A program made the translations under genes and the position numbers. This document shows, one piece after another, positions 32,483 through 43,746 of a DNA stretch of 64,000 bases; the stretch's first letter is position 1, and each line of letters begins with the position of its first letter. The stretch covers positions 62,001 through 126,000 of the forward strand of contig JAADJZ010000029.1 of assembly GCA_011032825.1 (NCBI GenBank), given 5' to 3'. A model generated the notes under the pieces. The model made no database searches and had not been told where the DNA came from. It saw only the letters and a list, made by a program, of their open reading frames with translations. This DNA comes from Massariosphaeria phaeospora (taxonomy: Eukaryota > Ascomycota > Dothideomycetes > Pleosporales).

Positions 32483-33312
32483 TCAAACACTCGCGACCTC
32501 CCCCCTCGCCATCTTCAACAACTCCTGCTCCCTCCTAACCTTCATAAGCTTCTCCCTCACCTCGACTCTATCCTTCTCGCTCCTCCTCTTAAAGTCCTCA
32601 ATCTCAGCCAACTCCTCCGTCTCCTGCGGCGTCGGCTGCACGACGACCGCGCCCGTCGTCTCAATCAGCTGCTCGAGGATCTGCGACTCGGAGAAGGCGA
32701 GGCAGGGGATCGTGTGTGTGGGCGCGGAGGTGTCGGGCGTGAGGGTGGTGCGCGCGTTGGGGGTTGCGGAGGGGGGCGTCGAGGATAAGGGGGAGGTGGA
32801 TGTCGGCGTGGGTGTCGTGGATGAGGGAGTCGTGTAGATGTGGAGGAGAGAGGGGCCGGCGGGGTCGCTGTGGCGCGAGATGTGGATGGGTATGGACGGG
32901 TTGCGGTATTTGACCCGGGGCAGCATTTCGTGCCAGAAGTGCCTGTTCCCAAGTCAGTTCCAGGTCGTGGGAATTGGGACAAGCAAGAGCAAGCGCATAC
33001 CTAGGCCCCCGATGTCCCCCCTCCAACTTCTTGCAAAACTCCATCGTAATCTTCGACACCTCCTTGGGCAGTATAATCGCGCCGGGCCCGACCCGTACCC
33101 ATAAAAGCTACCAAAAAAAACTTCGTATCAGCATGTGGTCACTCGAATCTGCGCGCGCAGGCTGGGATGGGATCATGGGACGGGTTCGCGGAGGTGGATG
33201 GGCTGTATACCTTCTAGAACAGCGGTTAGCCGGGCCAATGCCGCGCGAAATCGATTGTGTGGGCACTGCTTACTTCGCGCAGTTTGCGCATGCGGGAGAC
33301 TATGTGTACCAT
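32483..33312 (-). CDS. MRP49: Mitochondrial large-subunit ribosomal protein mL61 (Mrp49-like)
   Basis: Exons 33312-33274, 33107-33001 and 32942-32483 give 201 residues. It belongs to the L51/S25/CI-B8 thioredoxin-like domain family. The start MVHIVSRMRKLRE joins in frame to LLWVRVGPGAIILP, then KLEGGHRGPRHFWHEMLPRVKYRNPSIPI, which is the conserved core shared with fungal Mrp49. The C-terminal half is a Ser/Thr/Pro-rich segment and a charged helix (EIEDFKRRSEKDRVEVREKL) found in filamentous fungi but not yeast. The first intron (33108-33273, 166 nt) ends in an unusual run of eight T before GGTAG. A role in mitochondrial translation follows from family membership. Confidence 0.85.
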
Positions 33313-33800
33313 GGCGTATGTGAGGGCAAAGATGTCGATCGAGTTTGGTGTTGCGGAGCTTGGGAGCAGTCGCGATATTTTGGAAAGAGATCTGCCGAAG
33401 ATCAGCCGCGATTGGTCCAGCCGGTGAGACCGCATCGGACTACCTACATCACGGTCGATACGGCACACTGGCATCGATCGCCCACTCCATGGACAGCGAC
33501 AGTTAAGTAAAAGACAGTTACTATTGATGTAGACCGATAAAGAATTTGTCTGATCCTCTCCTGGAGCCATATGGCTCCCTGTACCCTCCCCGAATGTATG
33601 CTCGTCGGCATGCCAGTTCCATCCATCGATGACCATAATCCGTTGACTGCGTTCCAATTACAAAATGTTACCCTCCGAAACAACGGCCCTGAAGAAACCA
33701 AGCCTGCATCCACAAGAAAATCTGAACAGTGATCTATTTCGCGACAGGTTGCCGAAGACTGTACTTGGGCGTAGCGCGGATTGGCGGAGACGAGGGGTTC
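33313..33800. other. Spacer upstream of mL61
   Basis: About 0.5 kb, promoter of mL61 and 3' region of the next minus-strand gene. Nothing else is recognised. Confidence 0.5.
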
Positions 33801-34682
33801 CTACTGCGCGGGTGGCGCTGCTCCTCGCTGGGGTTGTGTGGCTGCGGCGCGGCGGCCCCTGTAGAACGGTTAGTGAATATGCAATCGACGACGTGCCTGA
33901 TAGCTTACATGAACTGTCTGCTGAGGAAAGAGATCAGGATCATTGGCAGCCACGTTGGCATCAAGGAGAAGGCCCAGATGGCGTAACCAGCGTAGTAGGC
34001 AACTCCGTACTGCTGAAGCGGGCCATTGAACGGGTGCCAGAAACCCTCGTAGGGGTCCTTCTTCTCAAACTCGCGGTCAACAACCAGCGTCTTGAAGGTC
34101 TCGACGGTGGTGGAAGTGCGGTTGAGGGGAAAGTAGCGGACAGAGGGCGTCGGGGCTGACTGGTCAGCGAGCGGCTTGGGGATCTGGAAGTAGTAGAGAG
34201 ACGGCGGGGCGATGGACCACGAGTTGCAGAGAATGGGCTCCGCGTCACAGTCGACAATGGCGAACTTGGGGGTACTGGAGCGTGCGGCGAGGGCAGGCAG
34301 CGACGTCTGATGGCATTAGGACAGTTTACAGGCACATACAAATCGCACTCACATTCCACGCCTTGGTCGTGTTGCCGCAGAGGCCGAAACAGGTGCTGTT
34401 TCCGCCCGTGATGTACACCAGCCAGTCCTGGGTCGTGGGCGCGCTGACGGTGGGGTCCACCGTCAACACCTCCTTCCAGTTCTCCACGGTGAGCTCGTGC
34501 TGGATGTGCTCGGCGGCCTTTGCTGCAGCAGTATGGAGCGGGGAGGGCGCGGCGGGGACAGCGGACGACACGCTGTCCGAGACCTTGTTCCATAGTCCCT
34601 TGATCTTGTCGACGAGCGGGACCTGCTGTTCGGCCAGGGCGAGGGCGGGGAGCGCGAGCAGAATTGGCGACGTGAAGCGCAT
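33801..34682 (-). CDS. ER thioredoxin-like single-pass membrane protein
   Basis: Exons 34682-34353, 34306-33909 and 33858-33801 give 261 residues. A clear signal peptide starts the protein (MRFTSPILLALPALALAEQQ). Residues about 70-190 read like a thioredoxin fold: the strand DWLVYITGGNSTCFGLC, helix, PKFAIVDCDAEPILCNSWSI, then APPSLYYFQIP with the cis-Pro-type position. The pair CFGLC is CxxxC rather than CxxC, so disulfide exchange is uncertain. A C-terminal membrane segment (AGYAIWAFSLMPTWLPMILISF) and a short basic tail follow, so it is probably a type I ER membrane protein. Frame is open far upstream of ATG 34682, but the signal peptide decides the start. Divergent from the surface protein at 35282. 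Confidence 0.75.
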
Positions 34683-35281
34683 GGCGGCGATGTGGGAGAC
34701 AGAAGTGGGAGGCGAAGATAGAGGGGTGAGACGTGTTGATCTATCCAGAATGCGCCGGCTGCCTGATGGTGCAGTCTGCTTCGGTGCTGGCAGGGGTTCC
34801 AAGGAAACGGGAACGGGCTTCGCGCGTCTGACGTCTGTGGGGTAGATGGTTCGGCGGCGCGACGGAAGAGCAGGGCGCGGGCGACGTGCGGTGTTGGCGC
34901 GCACACGATGCGGCGAAGAAGACAGATGGATAGCCAAAGGAGCGATGGGTGAGGTGTCGGGGCAGTCGACGCGCTGGTGCTGCACTTGTTGTGGGTTGCT
35001 AGCCTCGCGCCCCGGCTGCTCCTCCAGGCCGTTTTCCTCCCGCGAAATTGAGCGAGCCGGGGCCGCTCTGTTCACCATGGCACCACCACGCCCGTCCGAG
35101 TTGGCTCCGGATGCACTGGGGCTCTGCGGCATTTCCTCGCCGAACCGCTCTCTTTACTTTACTTTACTCTCTTCCTCCCGCGCTCTTTCCTGAAGAGTCC
35201 TGTTCTGCCTTGCTGTGCAATTCATTGCTAGGAACTGGATAAAATCTTCCATTGCGCTGCCCACCTGCATCGTCCGCCACG
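34683..35281. other. Divergent promoter region
   Basis: About 0.6 kb between two divergent secretory-pathway genes; contains the CTTTACTTTACTTTACT-type pyrimidine run at about 35152-35170 near the plus-strand start. Confidence 0.5.
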
Positions 35282-36497
35282 ATGCGATTCACCAGCTTCA
35301 CCGCCCTGTTCGCGGCGTCGAACGCGCTGCTTGGCGTGTCGGCCGGTCCAATCGTGGCCAAGAGGCAAGGTGCGTTCATGTACCTCGACGGCGAGTAAAT
35401 GCTTGATATCTGACACGCCTCATCCAGACCAGACTCCTTCCCCCACCGCTACGCCCACCGTCTCCGGATCGGCCTCCTCGTCAGGTTCCGGTTCCGCCGA
35501 GTCAACCTCATCCTCTTCATCATCAAGAAGCGCCGCCTCACTCGGCCTGATCGAAGTTACCGACAGCGCTGGCCAAACGAAGACAATCGAGTTTGTTGCC
35601 CCGCGACCTACAGATGCCGAATCCACAGAGTCTGCCACCGACGGAGGAGCCTCCAAGCCCACCCTCACCTTCTCTCCCACCGGACAGCCCGTGCCGGCGA
35701 GCACAAACTTCCCGCGTTGCGGAGACGAGGGGAATCCGTTCTGCCTGCCATCGGACCAGTCCAAGCTCTACGTAGGCAAGACGTACTACGCAACCTGGAA
35801 TCCAAAGGCCTTCGCCTTCAACTCCAGCGTCACAATCAAGATCCTATGGGCCAACGACTCGCTGCAAGAGACGTGGAGCTCCGACAAACTGGATAGCACC
35901 GAGGGCTACATCGCCGTGCAAATGCAGAAGGACTGGATGCAAAGTAAGACATTAACCCCATGCACAACCTTTCCCAGCTCACTCCGCTAACACCCCCCAG
36001 CCTTCGACATGTACAACCTCACCTTCGCGGCCGTCGTCTCCGAGCCCAACAACCCGTCCGCCGCCGCCAAGGCCATCGACGGCCCCTCGTTCACGCTGCA
36101 AAACGAGCCCCCGCACCACTACGAGCCGCCCAAGCGCGTGGGCCCCAACAAGTCCGGCCTGATGATCGGGCTGCCCGTCAGCCTTGGCTTCCTGCTGTTC
36201 GTCATTGTCGGCCTGTGGTTCGGCATGCGCAAGCACCGCACCATCGGCCTGGGCAACGTCATGGGGCGCCGCAACCGCGGCTACGGCACCCGCAAGAGCA
36301 AGAGAGAGCGCCTGGGCTTGAGCAAGGAGGGCGCTATTCGCCTCGAGGATAGGGAGGCGAGGGAGGGCGCGCCGAGGCCGCAGCATGTGAGGGGGGATAG
36401 TTTGGGCAGTTTGGTGAGCGACGACGAGGAGATTAGGCCGGCGCCGCGGGGGAACCAGTTCAGAGATGAGGTGCAGCGCCAGAGGACTGGGCGGTAA
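35282..36497 (+). CDS. Predicted single-pass surface membrane glycoprotein, unknown family
   Basis: Exons 35282-35369, 35428-35943 and 36001-36497 give 366 residues. Signal peptide (FTSFTALFAASNALLGVSAG) with a possible Kex2 site (AKRQ) just after. A Ser-rich stretch (residues about 42-72) would be heavily O-glycosylated. The extracellular domain contains CGDEGNPFCLPSD and TYYATWNPKAFAFNSSVTIK with N-glycosylation sites (NSS, NDS, NLT). One membrane helix, LMIGLPVSLGFLLFVIVGLWFGM (about 262-284), is followed by a basic, then acidic cytoplasmic tail. It is the layout of fungal wall-sensing or matrix proteins with an Ig-like ectodomain, but no family is recognised with certainty. Confidence 0.8.
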
Positions 36498-37790
36498 GGT
36501 AGGGAAGGAGATTGTATGATGCGAGGGGATTACGTGCGGAGAAAGAGGGGGTGTTTGATAAGTCTACATGTTGATAAAATTTGGAGTCGGCGCTTGGTGG
36601 ATTATGTTCAACATGTCAAGATTGATGACGAAGTGGGTGAGCTTGTTTAGTGCCGCAATGTATCAACTATCCATGTCAACAATGTTAGCTGATGTATAAC
36701 GAACGAAGGCATGAACTCGCTCGTGTGTTCATTCATTCATTCATGTCTACGGGAAAGCTGACGCGGCAGATATACGGGCACATGTATAGAGAGAGAGAAA
36801 GAGCAGAAGAGTGCAGGAGTAGAAAAGTGGAAAAGTGAAGAGAAGAGAAGAGAAATAAAGAGAACAGCCAGGTATTAATATCAACAGTTTTTTCCTCATC
36901 CGTCGCTTCTAGTCCAGAAAGAAAAAACCGCCAAAAGAAGACCCACCACATAAATTAGAAAGAAAACAGGAAATAATATTTTGCTGCTTGTATACCTTCC
37001 TCACTCGTTTTTTGCGACAGCGAGCGTAGTTTAGATGACGTGAAAAAATAAGAGGTAGGTAAATAAGTATTTGTGAGGAAAGTAGGTAGGTAGGTTATAG
37101 ACAGAAGGGAAGAGAAGGGAGAGATAGAAGAGTAAGTTTTGAGGGGAGCGAAGAGAAGAGAAAGAAGAGAGAGAGAAGAGGCCAGCATAGAATATAGGTA
37201 GGGGAAGAGAGAGAGAAAGAAAAAGATAGTTGGAATAGGTCAGTTGGACGTAGAGTGCTTGTAAGGCAGGGAGGGAGTAGAGTAGAGTAGGTGAGTACAT
37301 TGCATATATAGATACAAAAATGCTACACAGGATAGATATACTACATAGGACATCATGTCTAGGTAGTAGGTAGGTAGGTAGCCACCACGCAAACTAACTA
37401 GCAGTAAAAGCACAAAGCACAGTAGCAACGCAACGCAGCAGTAAACCCTAGTATCATCATGGTGATATTGTATTGTATAATCTGCGCTATAAACCCCGCG
37501 CAGCCTCTGGCCCTAGGTATCTTATCTTTTACCGCTACTGGAGAATGTGATTTAAACATTTCGTTTCTTCACATCTACATCCATGTGTGCGAGCTATGTA
37601 ATGGCATGTAGCCCCAGAGGCCACGCAAGCACATGTACTCGCATCCTCGGTCCGTCCGTTCAAAACTCACTCGCATGCAAAAAAGATCTCCACCCCATAT
37701 TCAGTAACGCATGATATCCCCAGCTAGACGTATCACTGTAAGATTTCCATCTTGATGTCAATTCACTTTTTGCGCTCCCCCCTTACTCAC
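36498..37790. other. Spacer with purine-rich and GTAG repeats
   Basis: Convergent 3' regions. GA-rich low complexity at 36790-36880 and 37090-37240, and GTAG tetramers near 37370. No gene seen. Confidence 0.6.
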
Positions 37791-39428
37791 TCACAGCTCC
37801 TCCCCGCCACCCCAGCCCGTCAAGCCGCCACCATACATCGGGCCAGCACCAGCACCACCATTATCATCACCGTAGGCAGCGTCGCTAAGCTGCATGACAT
37901 CCCCCGGTGTTTTCGGCTCGATGGACTGCTCCGTGAGGTCCTGCTGCGGCGGAGACACAGGGCTGTTCGAAGACCAAGCGTCGTCCTCGTTGGCGGAGAG
38001 AGCGGGCAGAATGGCGGAGTCGGCGGGCGAGTGGACTAGCGCGTCGCCCTCGTCCTCGATCTCGTCGTCTTGTGAGGTTGTTGCAAGACCGGCTTCAACG
38101 CCTGATACGATGTCGTTGATGGCGTCTGCGGTTGCAAGAACGTCTTCAACGCTTGCTACGATGTCGTCGATGTCGAAAAGGGCTTCGTCTGCAGATTGGT
38201 CGTCGGCGAAGCGTTCGTCGGTTGGGTCTTCGAGCTCGTCGTCGTTCCCATCATCGTCCTGGTCGTCATCTTGATCGTCGCCGTCATCTTCGTCGGAAGG
38301 GTTATCTTGGTCCGCATCATCATCGTCCGCATCATCTTCCCGGGCCAGGTCTTGTCCATGCTGGTGGTGGTGGTGCCCATCGCCTTGCTGGAAGATGATG
38401 CCGCGCTCCTCAAACAGCTGCACGCGGAAGACCTCAAGCGTCTCTTCACGAAGGACGGGGTCCATGTTATTGATCATGGCGCGTTGATCGTCGTCCAGAT
38501 GCTGGAGCACTTCTTCGTCCCAGTCTTCGTCGTCTTCGTCGCGATTAGCGTCAACATCATCGTCCTCATCATCATCATCATCCGCCCCGTCGCGAATGTG
38601 AACCTGCACGCGGGTCAAGCCGTCCCGGTTGAGTCCCGTGTCTTTGTGGTAGCCATCCTGGTTGTAGCCTTCTTCGTCGTAGACAGCGGGGCCGTACTGC
38701 GGGCAGCCATGCATTCCTGGCCATTCCTTACCGCAGACGTAGCAGAAGTTATTTCCGCAGCCGCAGCTAGCGTTGTGTTAGAGGCAATAGATCTATATGT
38801 TTGAGGGAGGAGAGACTTACGTAATGTGATTGCATGCTTCAGCGAGTTCAACCGTACTACCGCAGGCAAAGCACGATTGGTACCCTTTCTCCTTGGCCGT
38901 CTCTTTGAATTTTTTATCCGAATCAGGGACTTCGCAGACATGGTCGGCGGTACCGTTAAGAAGCAAGGTTCTGCAATCAATACAGGTAGCTTTTAGGCAT
39001 TTGTCGGCTTCGCAGATCGCATATGTGATGTTCATGTCCGAATCCGTGATATGACTGGCTGGGCGGAGAAATTTTGCGCAAGAGGGGTCTGCACAGTACC
39101 GGCGGAATCTGGTAGAGTCAGCAAGTTTTTCATGCGTAGTTACGGGTTGCTGAGATGGGGCTTACCTAGGTTGGACAGCATATTCGCCGTTCTCTTTGGC
39201 TTGGTATTCTACCATGAGCTGAGCTGGTAGGTGCTGTTCAAATTCGCCAATAAGCAGGAGTGAGCTTTGGTGGCGGCAGCATCGCGGTGGATAGTGCTTT
39301 TCGTCATTCAGCGCCAGAGTGAAAAGTTGTTCCAGACATTCGTCGCATAGATAGTGGTCTCCGCAGGGTGTTTGGCGAAGGGGACACTCCTCCTCGGGGG
39401 ATAGACACGAGACGCATTCGCGAGCCAT
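37791..39428 (-). CDS. RBR-type (RING-IBR-RING) E3 ubiquitin ligase
   Basis: Exons 39428-39166, 39108-38821 and 38766-37791 give 508 residues. RING1 is at the N-terminus (CVSCLSPEEECPLRQTPCGD then YLCDECL), followed by an IBR-like zinc region (RRYCADPSCAKFL to CIDCRTLL) and Rcat/RING2 (SCFACGSTVELAEACNHITC then CGNNFCYVCG), which holds the candidate catalytic cysteine of the HECT-like mechanism. The domain order within about 190 residues is that of fungal RBR ligases. The C-terminal half is a very acidic low-complexity region rich in Asp (ADDDDDEDDDVDANRDEDDE) with a Gln/His patch, and a Gly-rich end. Substrate is unknown. The frame is open upstream of 39428 but the RING1 cysteines begin directly after this ATG. 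Confidence 0.92.
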
Positions 39429-39745
39429 AGCTGGGGAATCCGTCAGGCTTGTGGTTGATGATCGTGTTCTAAGCGCAGATGTTGTAGCGTTCTGCTTGAA
39501 GATATGGAGTTGGTGTTCGCGGTGGTCGGAGGTGCGGGCGAAGTGAGGTGGTTTTATATCCGTGGGTAGCGATGCGATGAACCATGGGAAAGGTCGGTCA
39601 ATACAAACCCTGGGTTTGGGTAAGCGAACTTTCTGGTTACCGCGTGAATGCGAGGAGGCTGTTGATCGGGTGACAATACCATCAAATTTGCAGCAAAGGG
39701 TATTCACCACCGCTATCAGGCAAGCAAACCCAACAACCGCGGGAC

Positions 39746-39785
39746 TTTGACTATACGACCGCGCCTTTGACTATACGACCGCGCC
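39746..39785 (+). repeat. 20-bp perfect tandem duplication
   Basis: The unit TTTGACTATACGACCGCGCC occurs twice without interruption. Confidence 0.95.
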
Positions 39786-40859
39786 TTTGCTTGTAAAGAC
39801 AATGAAAGTTGTTTGTATCAAGACAATTCGGCACGTCTGGTGATGGGCAGTGGGTATCTGCAACGTACAAGCACCGTATCACACGAAAATCAACGAACAG
39901 CTTGGATTAGTACTGAAGAAATCAGGTTGCCAAACCAGGGGAGTCAAGTACCTTTACCTGGGGCGCCGCCCGGGCTGACTCCATGAAGCAGGCAGCCAGC
40001 CGGAGCGCAGCCAATGGGAGGCTTTGGAGACGTCACAGCCTCTTTGGTGCCTGGTGGTGCCCTTCATCGTGCTGCAATCATGAAGGAATGCAGATTGAGT
40101 GCTCGGTAACAGCAGACTGAGGTGGAGGAAGTCGTGCCGTCGCTAGAGAGGTGAGCTGGTGAGGTGCTGGTGTTCATGCAGGTGCGCAGGATGTTGTCGA
40201 GCTAACTCAGTTGGGCTAGTGCTACATTAAGGGACGAAAACTCCTACAGAGAAAAATTTCGCAAAGCTTCAATTTGTTGCGGAGAGCCTCATTTGTTTCC
40301 AGCGTGAGCCTCCTACAAAATCAATAGGTAATCCTAAAGCCCAAATTCAATGGACAAAGAGGTATATTGTGGATCGACTAATGATGTTGTATAAGAAAAG
40401 TTAGTCTTCCAAGGCCTGTAGACGGACAGGAGAGTATGGTAGGTAGAAATAGCTAGATCTCCGTCGTCGGTAACGGTAGATACGACTATCCAGTATTATC
40501 TCACCAATTCTAAGCTGAGCTATGTTGACTGCTACGTATTAACAATACTTTTACCTATACTTTCAGAAGATATTTAGTGCCGCGCTTCCTACCAGCCACA
40601 TTGTTCTCCGAGACCACGATTGTTCACCTTTGACAATCAACAAACAATCAGCTTCTCTTTGTGCGCAAACAAGCCTAGCCGGAAAGGCCTACTACTCGCA
40701 GTCTGTTCCAAACCAATATCGCGCGCATACAGTGCAACGCTAGTACTAGAATGTTCTTCAAGACATAGTACTTCCATCATCTCGTGCACCATTCCCTAGC
40801 AGTAGCAATGTGTCGTACTCCGAAGCGTCCCCGAACAACGTCTATTTCTTTTACCAACG

Positions 40860-41183
40860 CAAGCTGCGTAACGTGAAACATCCTAGCTATAAACTAGACT
40901 TAAGATCTCTGTCGTTCTTCGAGGTTGTCTTGGCTGAATACAATCCGAGCGGAGCTCAAATTTAGCAGCGGCCAAATTAAGTAAATCAAGGAGGCCAAGC
41001 TCGGTTTGTTAATTGGTTTGATATGTTGGTCACCGTCGAAGGTAGAATTAGGGTTAAGAATGCTGTCACACAAGCTGCATAGGTGATTATCTTAGCTATA
41101 AACTGGGTTTAAGATTCTCGTCGTTCTTCAAAGATATATTGGTTGAATACAGTTAGATGGCTTCTAGAATCTAGTCAGCAGCG
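40860..41183 (+). repeat. Diverged direct repeat pair (about 112 bp each)
   Basis: Copies at 40860-40970 and 41071-41183 share CAAGCTGC, TAGCTATAAACT, TTAAGAT, CGTCGTTCTTC-like and GAATACA blocks, ending in CAGCAGCG/TTAGCAGCG. The second copy more often has T or A where the first has C or G. Confidence 0.7.
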
Positions 41184-41292
41184 ATCCATAATGCAGAGAG
41201 CGGACATGTGTGGTCTCACCACTCCATAGTATTCGAGGTATGTATTTACTTATAATCTGTATATATATATATATTGACTTCCTTACCTCACC

Positions 41293-43497
41293 TCACACCA
41301 AACAAAAGGTCTCCAAACGCACACCCCTCTTCTTCAACTCCTCGAGCCTCAATCTCGGATCCTCCCCCACCACCATCCCCGTTCCTGGCCCCGCCGCCTC
41401 ATCCCTATACCAGCGCAAATACCGGCCCAGCACCGCATGATACGCATACCTCTCCGGGACCTCGACCCACGCCCCCGGCAGCGCCCCAAGTCGCGGATCC
41501 CCTGGAAGATTCTCCCCAGTATCCGAATTCCAGAATCGGGTCTCCCAGTCGTCGGCATGTCGCGCGTGTTCAGGTCTATGGAACGTCATCTCACAGTCTG
41601 GTGGCAGCGGGCCGAGCAGCGCCTTGCCGCGCATGATGCCGTGTGTGTAGCAGCGGCCGACGAGGTGGTGGGTGTTGGGGCCTGCGGCGCGCAGCAGGAC
41701 GGGTAGGCGGCAGCCGAGAAGCACGACGGCTTTGTCGTGCACGGCGGCGGCGCCGCAGCCAATGTAGCCCCGTGCTGTTATGAAGAAGCGGGAGCCTGCA
41801 AGCCAGTGGAACGTCTGTGTGATCCAGGCGTCGTAACTGTTGCTACATTGCAAATTGGCGTCGTCGAGAAGCTCTTGGAAAACGGCCTTAGCGCAGGGGA
41901 CGTTGGGTATGGAGGTTGATTCTGGGACTCGTTCACGCAGCACGCCGAGCGCTAGGGTCCAGATGAAGGCGTCGGTCCAGGGTTCTCCTGTAGCGCATAG
42001 TGAACCTTGTGTTACTCGAGATTGGAAGTCGTGGATGACTTTAGCAGCATCAATCGGGTTCCGTGGCAGGGCTTCGCTTGTCGCTACGATGACGTCGTGG
42101 GACACTCCAGTGACTTCAAGAGTTTGCTCAGAGAGAGATAACACCTCGGCTGCAGACTCGCCGCTGCAGAAGAAGTGGCCTAGTGCCAGCCCCACCTCTA
42201 TCGTGGGTGAAGGCGTGGACCAATCGGGGAGCCAGGAATTGACGAGCGTGCTGTTTGGCCGTTGAGGGAGCAGATGCTCTAAGCGACGAGTTTCTCGGAG
42301 CAAACCCAGGAAAGCTTGCATATACGTGTCCTTGACAGGACTTGAATACTGTGGTCGGATTTTGCCAGACAAGGCATCCGGAAAAAGACCCATCAGAGCA
42401 TATATCTTATCGCGAGGGTCACTGCACGCCCGTCCCATCCCCACTTTCAATAGACTGTCGACAGTCGTGCTTTTTAAGTCGAGTGCAAAGTTGGACAGAT
42501 CCATGATACGCTGCAAGGAGGGTATAGGAAAAATTAACTCCGAATCCAGCGCGACCATGCGACACTTACGCAGTGCTCGACGCAGGTGATACCACTGAAT
42601 CCGATCGCTTCCGCAATGGAATGTTGCATGCCGGTTTGCTAGCTGTATCTCTTGAACCGTCCAAAGCCGTTCGAACCAGGGGCGGAGCATTAAATTGATG
42701 ATTGCCTGCCACGTCTCACCGTCATATGGTACTTTGTGCGACTTCCACCAATTCTTCTCCGTACGACTTGGAGCCGGTACCCACTGATTTTTTTTCGTAT
42801 ATTCAATCTGCTGTCCGAGATGACGAAGTGTACGGATGGCCAGGCTGGAGTCTTGTGAGCTTGGCCCAAGCCAGACAACTACGGATTGAGCGAGGCGAAA
42901 TATGTCACCCATCCGCTGGATCTGCTGGTCCTTCTCTTCAAGATTTTTCTGGTCAATACATATTGCATCGATCCACAGCGTGCGCGGCTTCTCTGCATCT
43001 CGAAGATGTTCAAGGGCGTGAAGTAGGTTTGGTCGCACGTTCAAGCCATAGCGGAGCGACATAATGGTTGGGCGAGGTACTTTCGGGAGTTGCTCATTCA
43101 CCACTTCGATTGCCATTGTCTCTTCACCACTCAATCCCCATGTGTACGACAACGCGTCATATTTCGGTTCGGGGGCGACAAGATCCGGACTCATGACTGT
43201 CTCATAATGATGGCGCGGAAAATCGGGATCGGGGTGATCCCACGACGTATAACCCACTTTGTTTTTCGGCCGGCAAAAGTATATAATGTCGCCCTCTACT
43301 GTCTCATACACCTTCCAGGGTTCTGGTACAGACTTCTGAAGTTCGTCGAGGCTCAGCCGGCTCGAGTGCACAGGCTCTGGTCGATCGAAGGGCGTATGTG
43401 AGATGGAAATTTGGATCGAGCTGTTGTCTTTACCAGGATGTAGAATCACAAGTCTGATCTCATTCCCTTCGAGTGGGGTATATTGATAAGGCTCCAT
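41293..43497 (-). CDS. HET-domain (heterokaryon incompatibility) protein
   Basis: A single-exon ORF of 734 residues from ATG 43497. The opening EPYQYTPLEGNEIRLVILHPG is the standard beginning of this fungal family; HET motifs follow: YDALSYTWG (residues about 105-113), LWIDAICIDQKNLEEKDQQI with RMGDIFRLAQSVVVWLG, and a C-terminal YTHGIMRGKAL that closes such proteins. HET proteins act in allorecognition and cell death after hyphal fusion, usually with a partner at another locus. An upstream GTG would extend the frame but ATG 43497 is the family start. No NACHT, WD or other extra domain is seen. It sits beside RIP-like A/T-rich DNA, a common setting for these variable genes. Confidence 0.93.
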   Translation of the reverse strand: MEPYQYTPLEGNEIRLVILHPGKDNSSIQISISHTPFDRPEPVHSSRLSLDELQKSVPEPWKVYETVEGDIIYFCRPKNKVGYTSWDHPDPDFPRHHYETVMSPDLVAPEPKYDALSYTWGLSGEETMAIEVVNEQLPKVPRPTIMSLRYGLNVRPNLLHALEHLRDAEKPRTLWIDAICIDQKNLEEKDQQIQRMGDIFRLAQSVVVWLGPSSQDSSLAIRTLRHLGQQIEYTKKNQWVPAPSRTEKNWWKSHKVPYDGETWQAIINLMLRPWFERLWTVQEIQLANRHATFHCGSDRIQWYHLRRALRKCRMVALDSELIFPIPSLQRIMDLSNFALDLKSTTVDSLLKVGMGRACSDPRDKIYALMGLFPDALSGKIRPQYSSPVKDTYMQAFLGLLRETRRLEHLLPQRPNSTLVNSWLPDWSTPSPTIEVGLALGHFFCSGESAAEVLSLSEQTLEVTGVSHDVIVATSEALPRNPIDAAKVIHDFQSRVTQGSLCATGEPWTDAFIWTLALGVLRERVPESTSIPNVPCAKAVFQELLDDANLQCSNSYDAWITQTFHWLAGSRFFITARGYIGCGAAAVHDKAVVLLGCRLPVLLRAAGPNTHHLVGRCYTHGIMRGKALLGPLPPDCEMTFHRPEHARHADDWETRFWNSDTGENLPGDPRLGALPGAWVEVPERYAYHAVLGRYLRWYRDEAAGPGTGMVVGEDPRLRLEELKKRGVRLETFCLV

Positions 43498-43746
43498 CTT
43501 ATCTGTGTCAGTCAGCAGCGGATATATGAGAATCGAGATGTGTCTAGAGGGGTTGAAATAAGAAATAGAGTTTTGTTGCACTGAGCTGACGCCTGAACAT
43601 GACCGGTGAATGTCGATGGGCTAAATGCGGGGAGTCTTGGCATCTGCAGCCTCGCCGAAGGATTGCTTGATTGGTCGCACATACTCAACTGGGAGATGCA
43701 ATAGGTGGCAGTGCTGGGTCGAGTTCAAATCAAGTTGGGTCTCCCC

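Larger units (their letters stand above)
39429..41292. other. Long spacer, A/T-rich with small duplications
   Basis: About 1.9 kb without a gene. Holds a 20-bp tandem duplication (39746-39785) and a diverged direct repeat (40860-40970 and 41071-41183). The 40200-41280 part is A/T-rich with many TA dinucleotides, like RIP-affected DNA. Confidence 0.6.

Noticed and set aside
33226..33273. Possible extra 3-nt exon (AAG) within the first intron of mL61
   Set aside because: Direct splicing joins RKLRE to LLWVRVGPG, which matches the family better without an extra Lys.
38196..38804. Plus-strand ORF rich in Val/Ile that looks like a membrane protein
   Set aside because: It is the reverse complement of the Asp-rich tail of the RBR ligase (GAC/GAT read as GTC/ATC).
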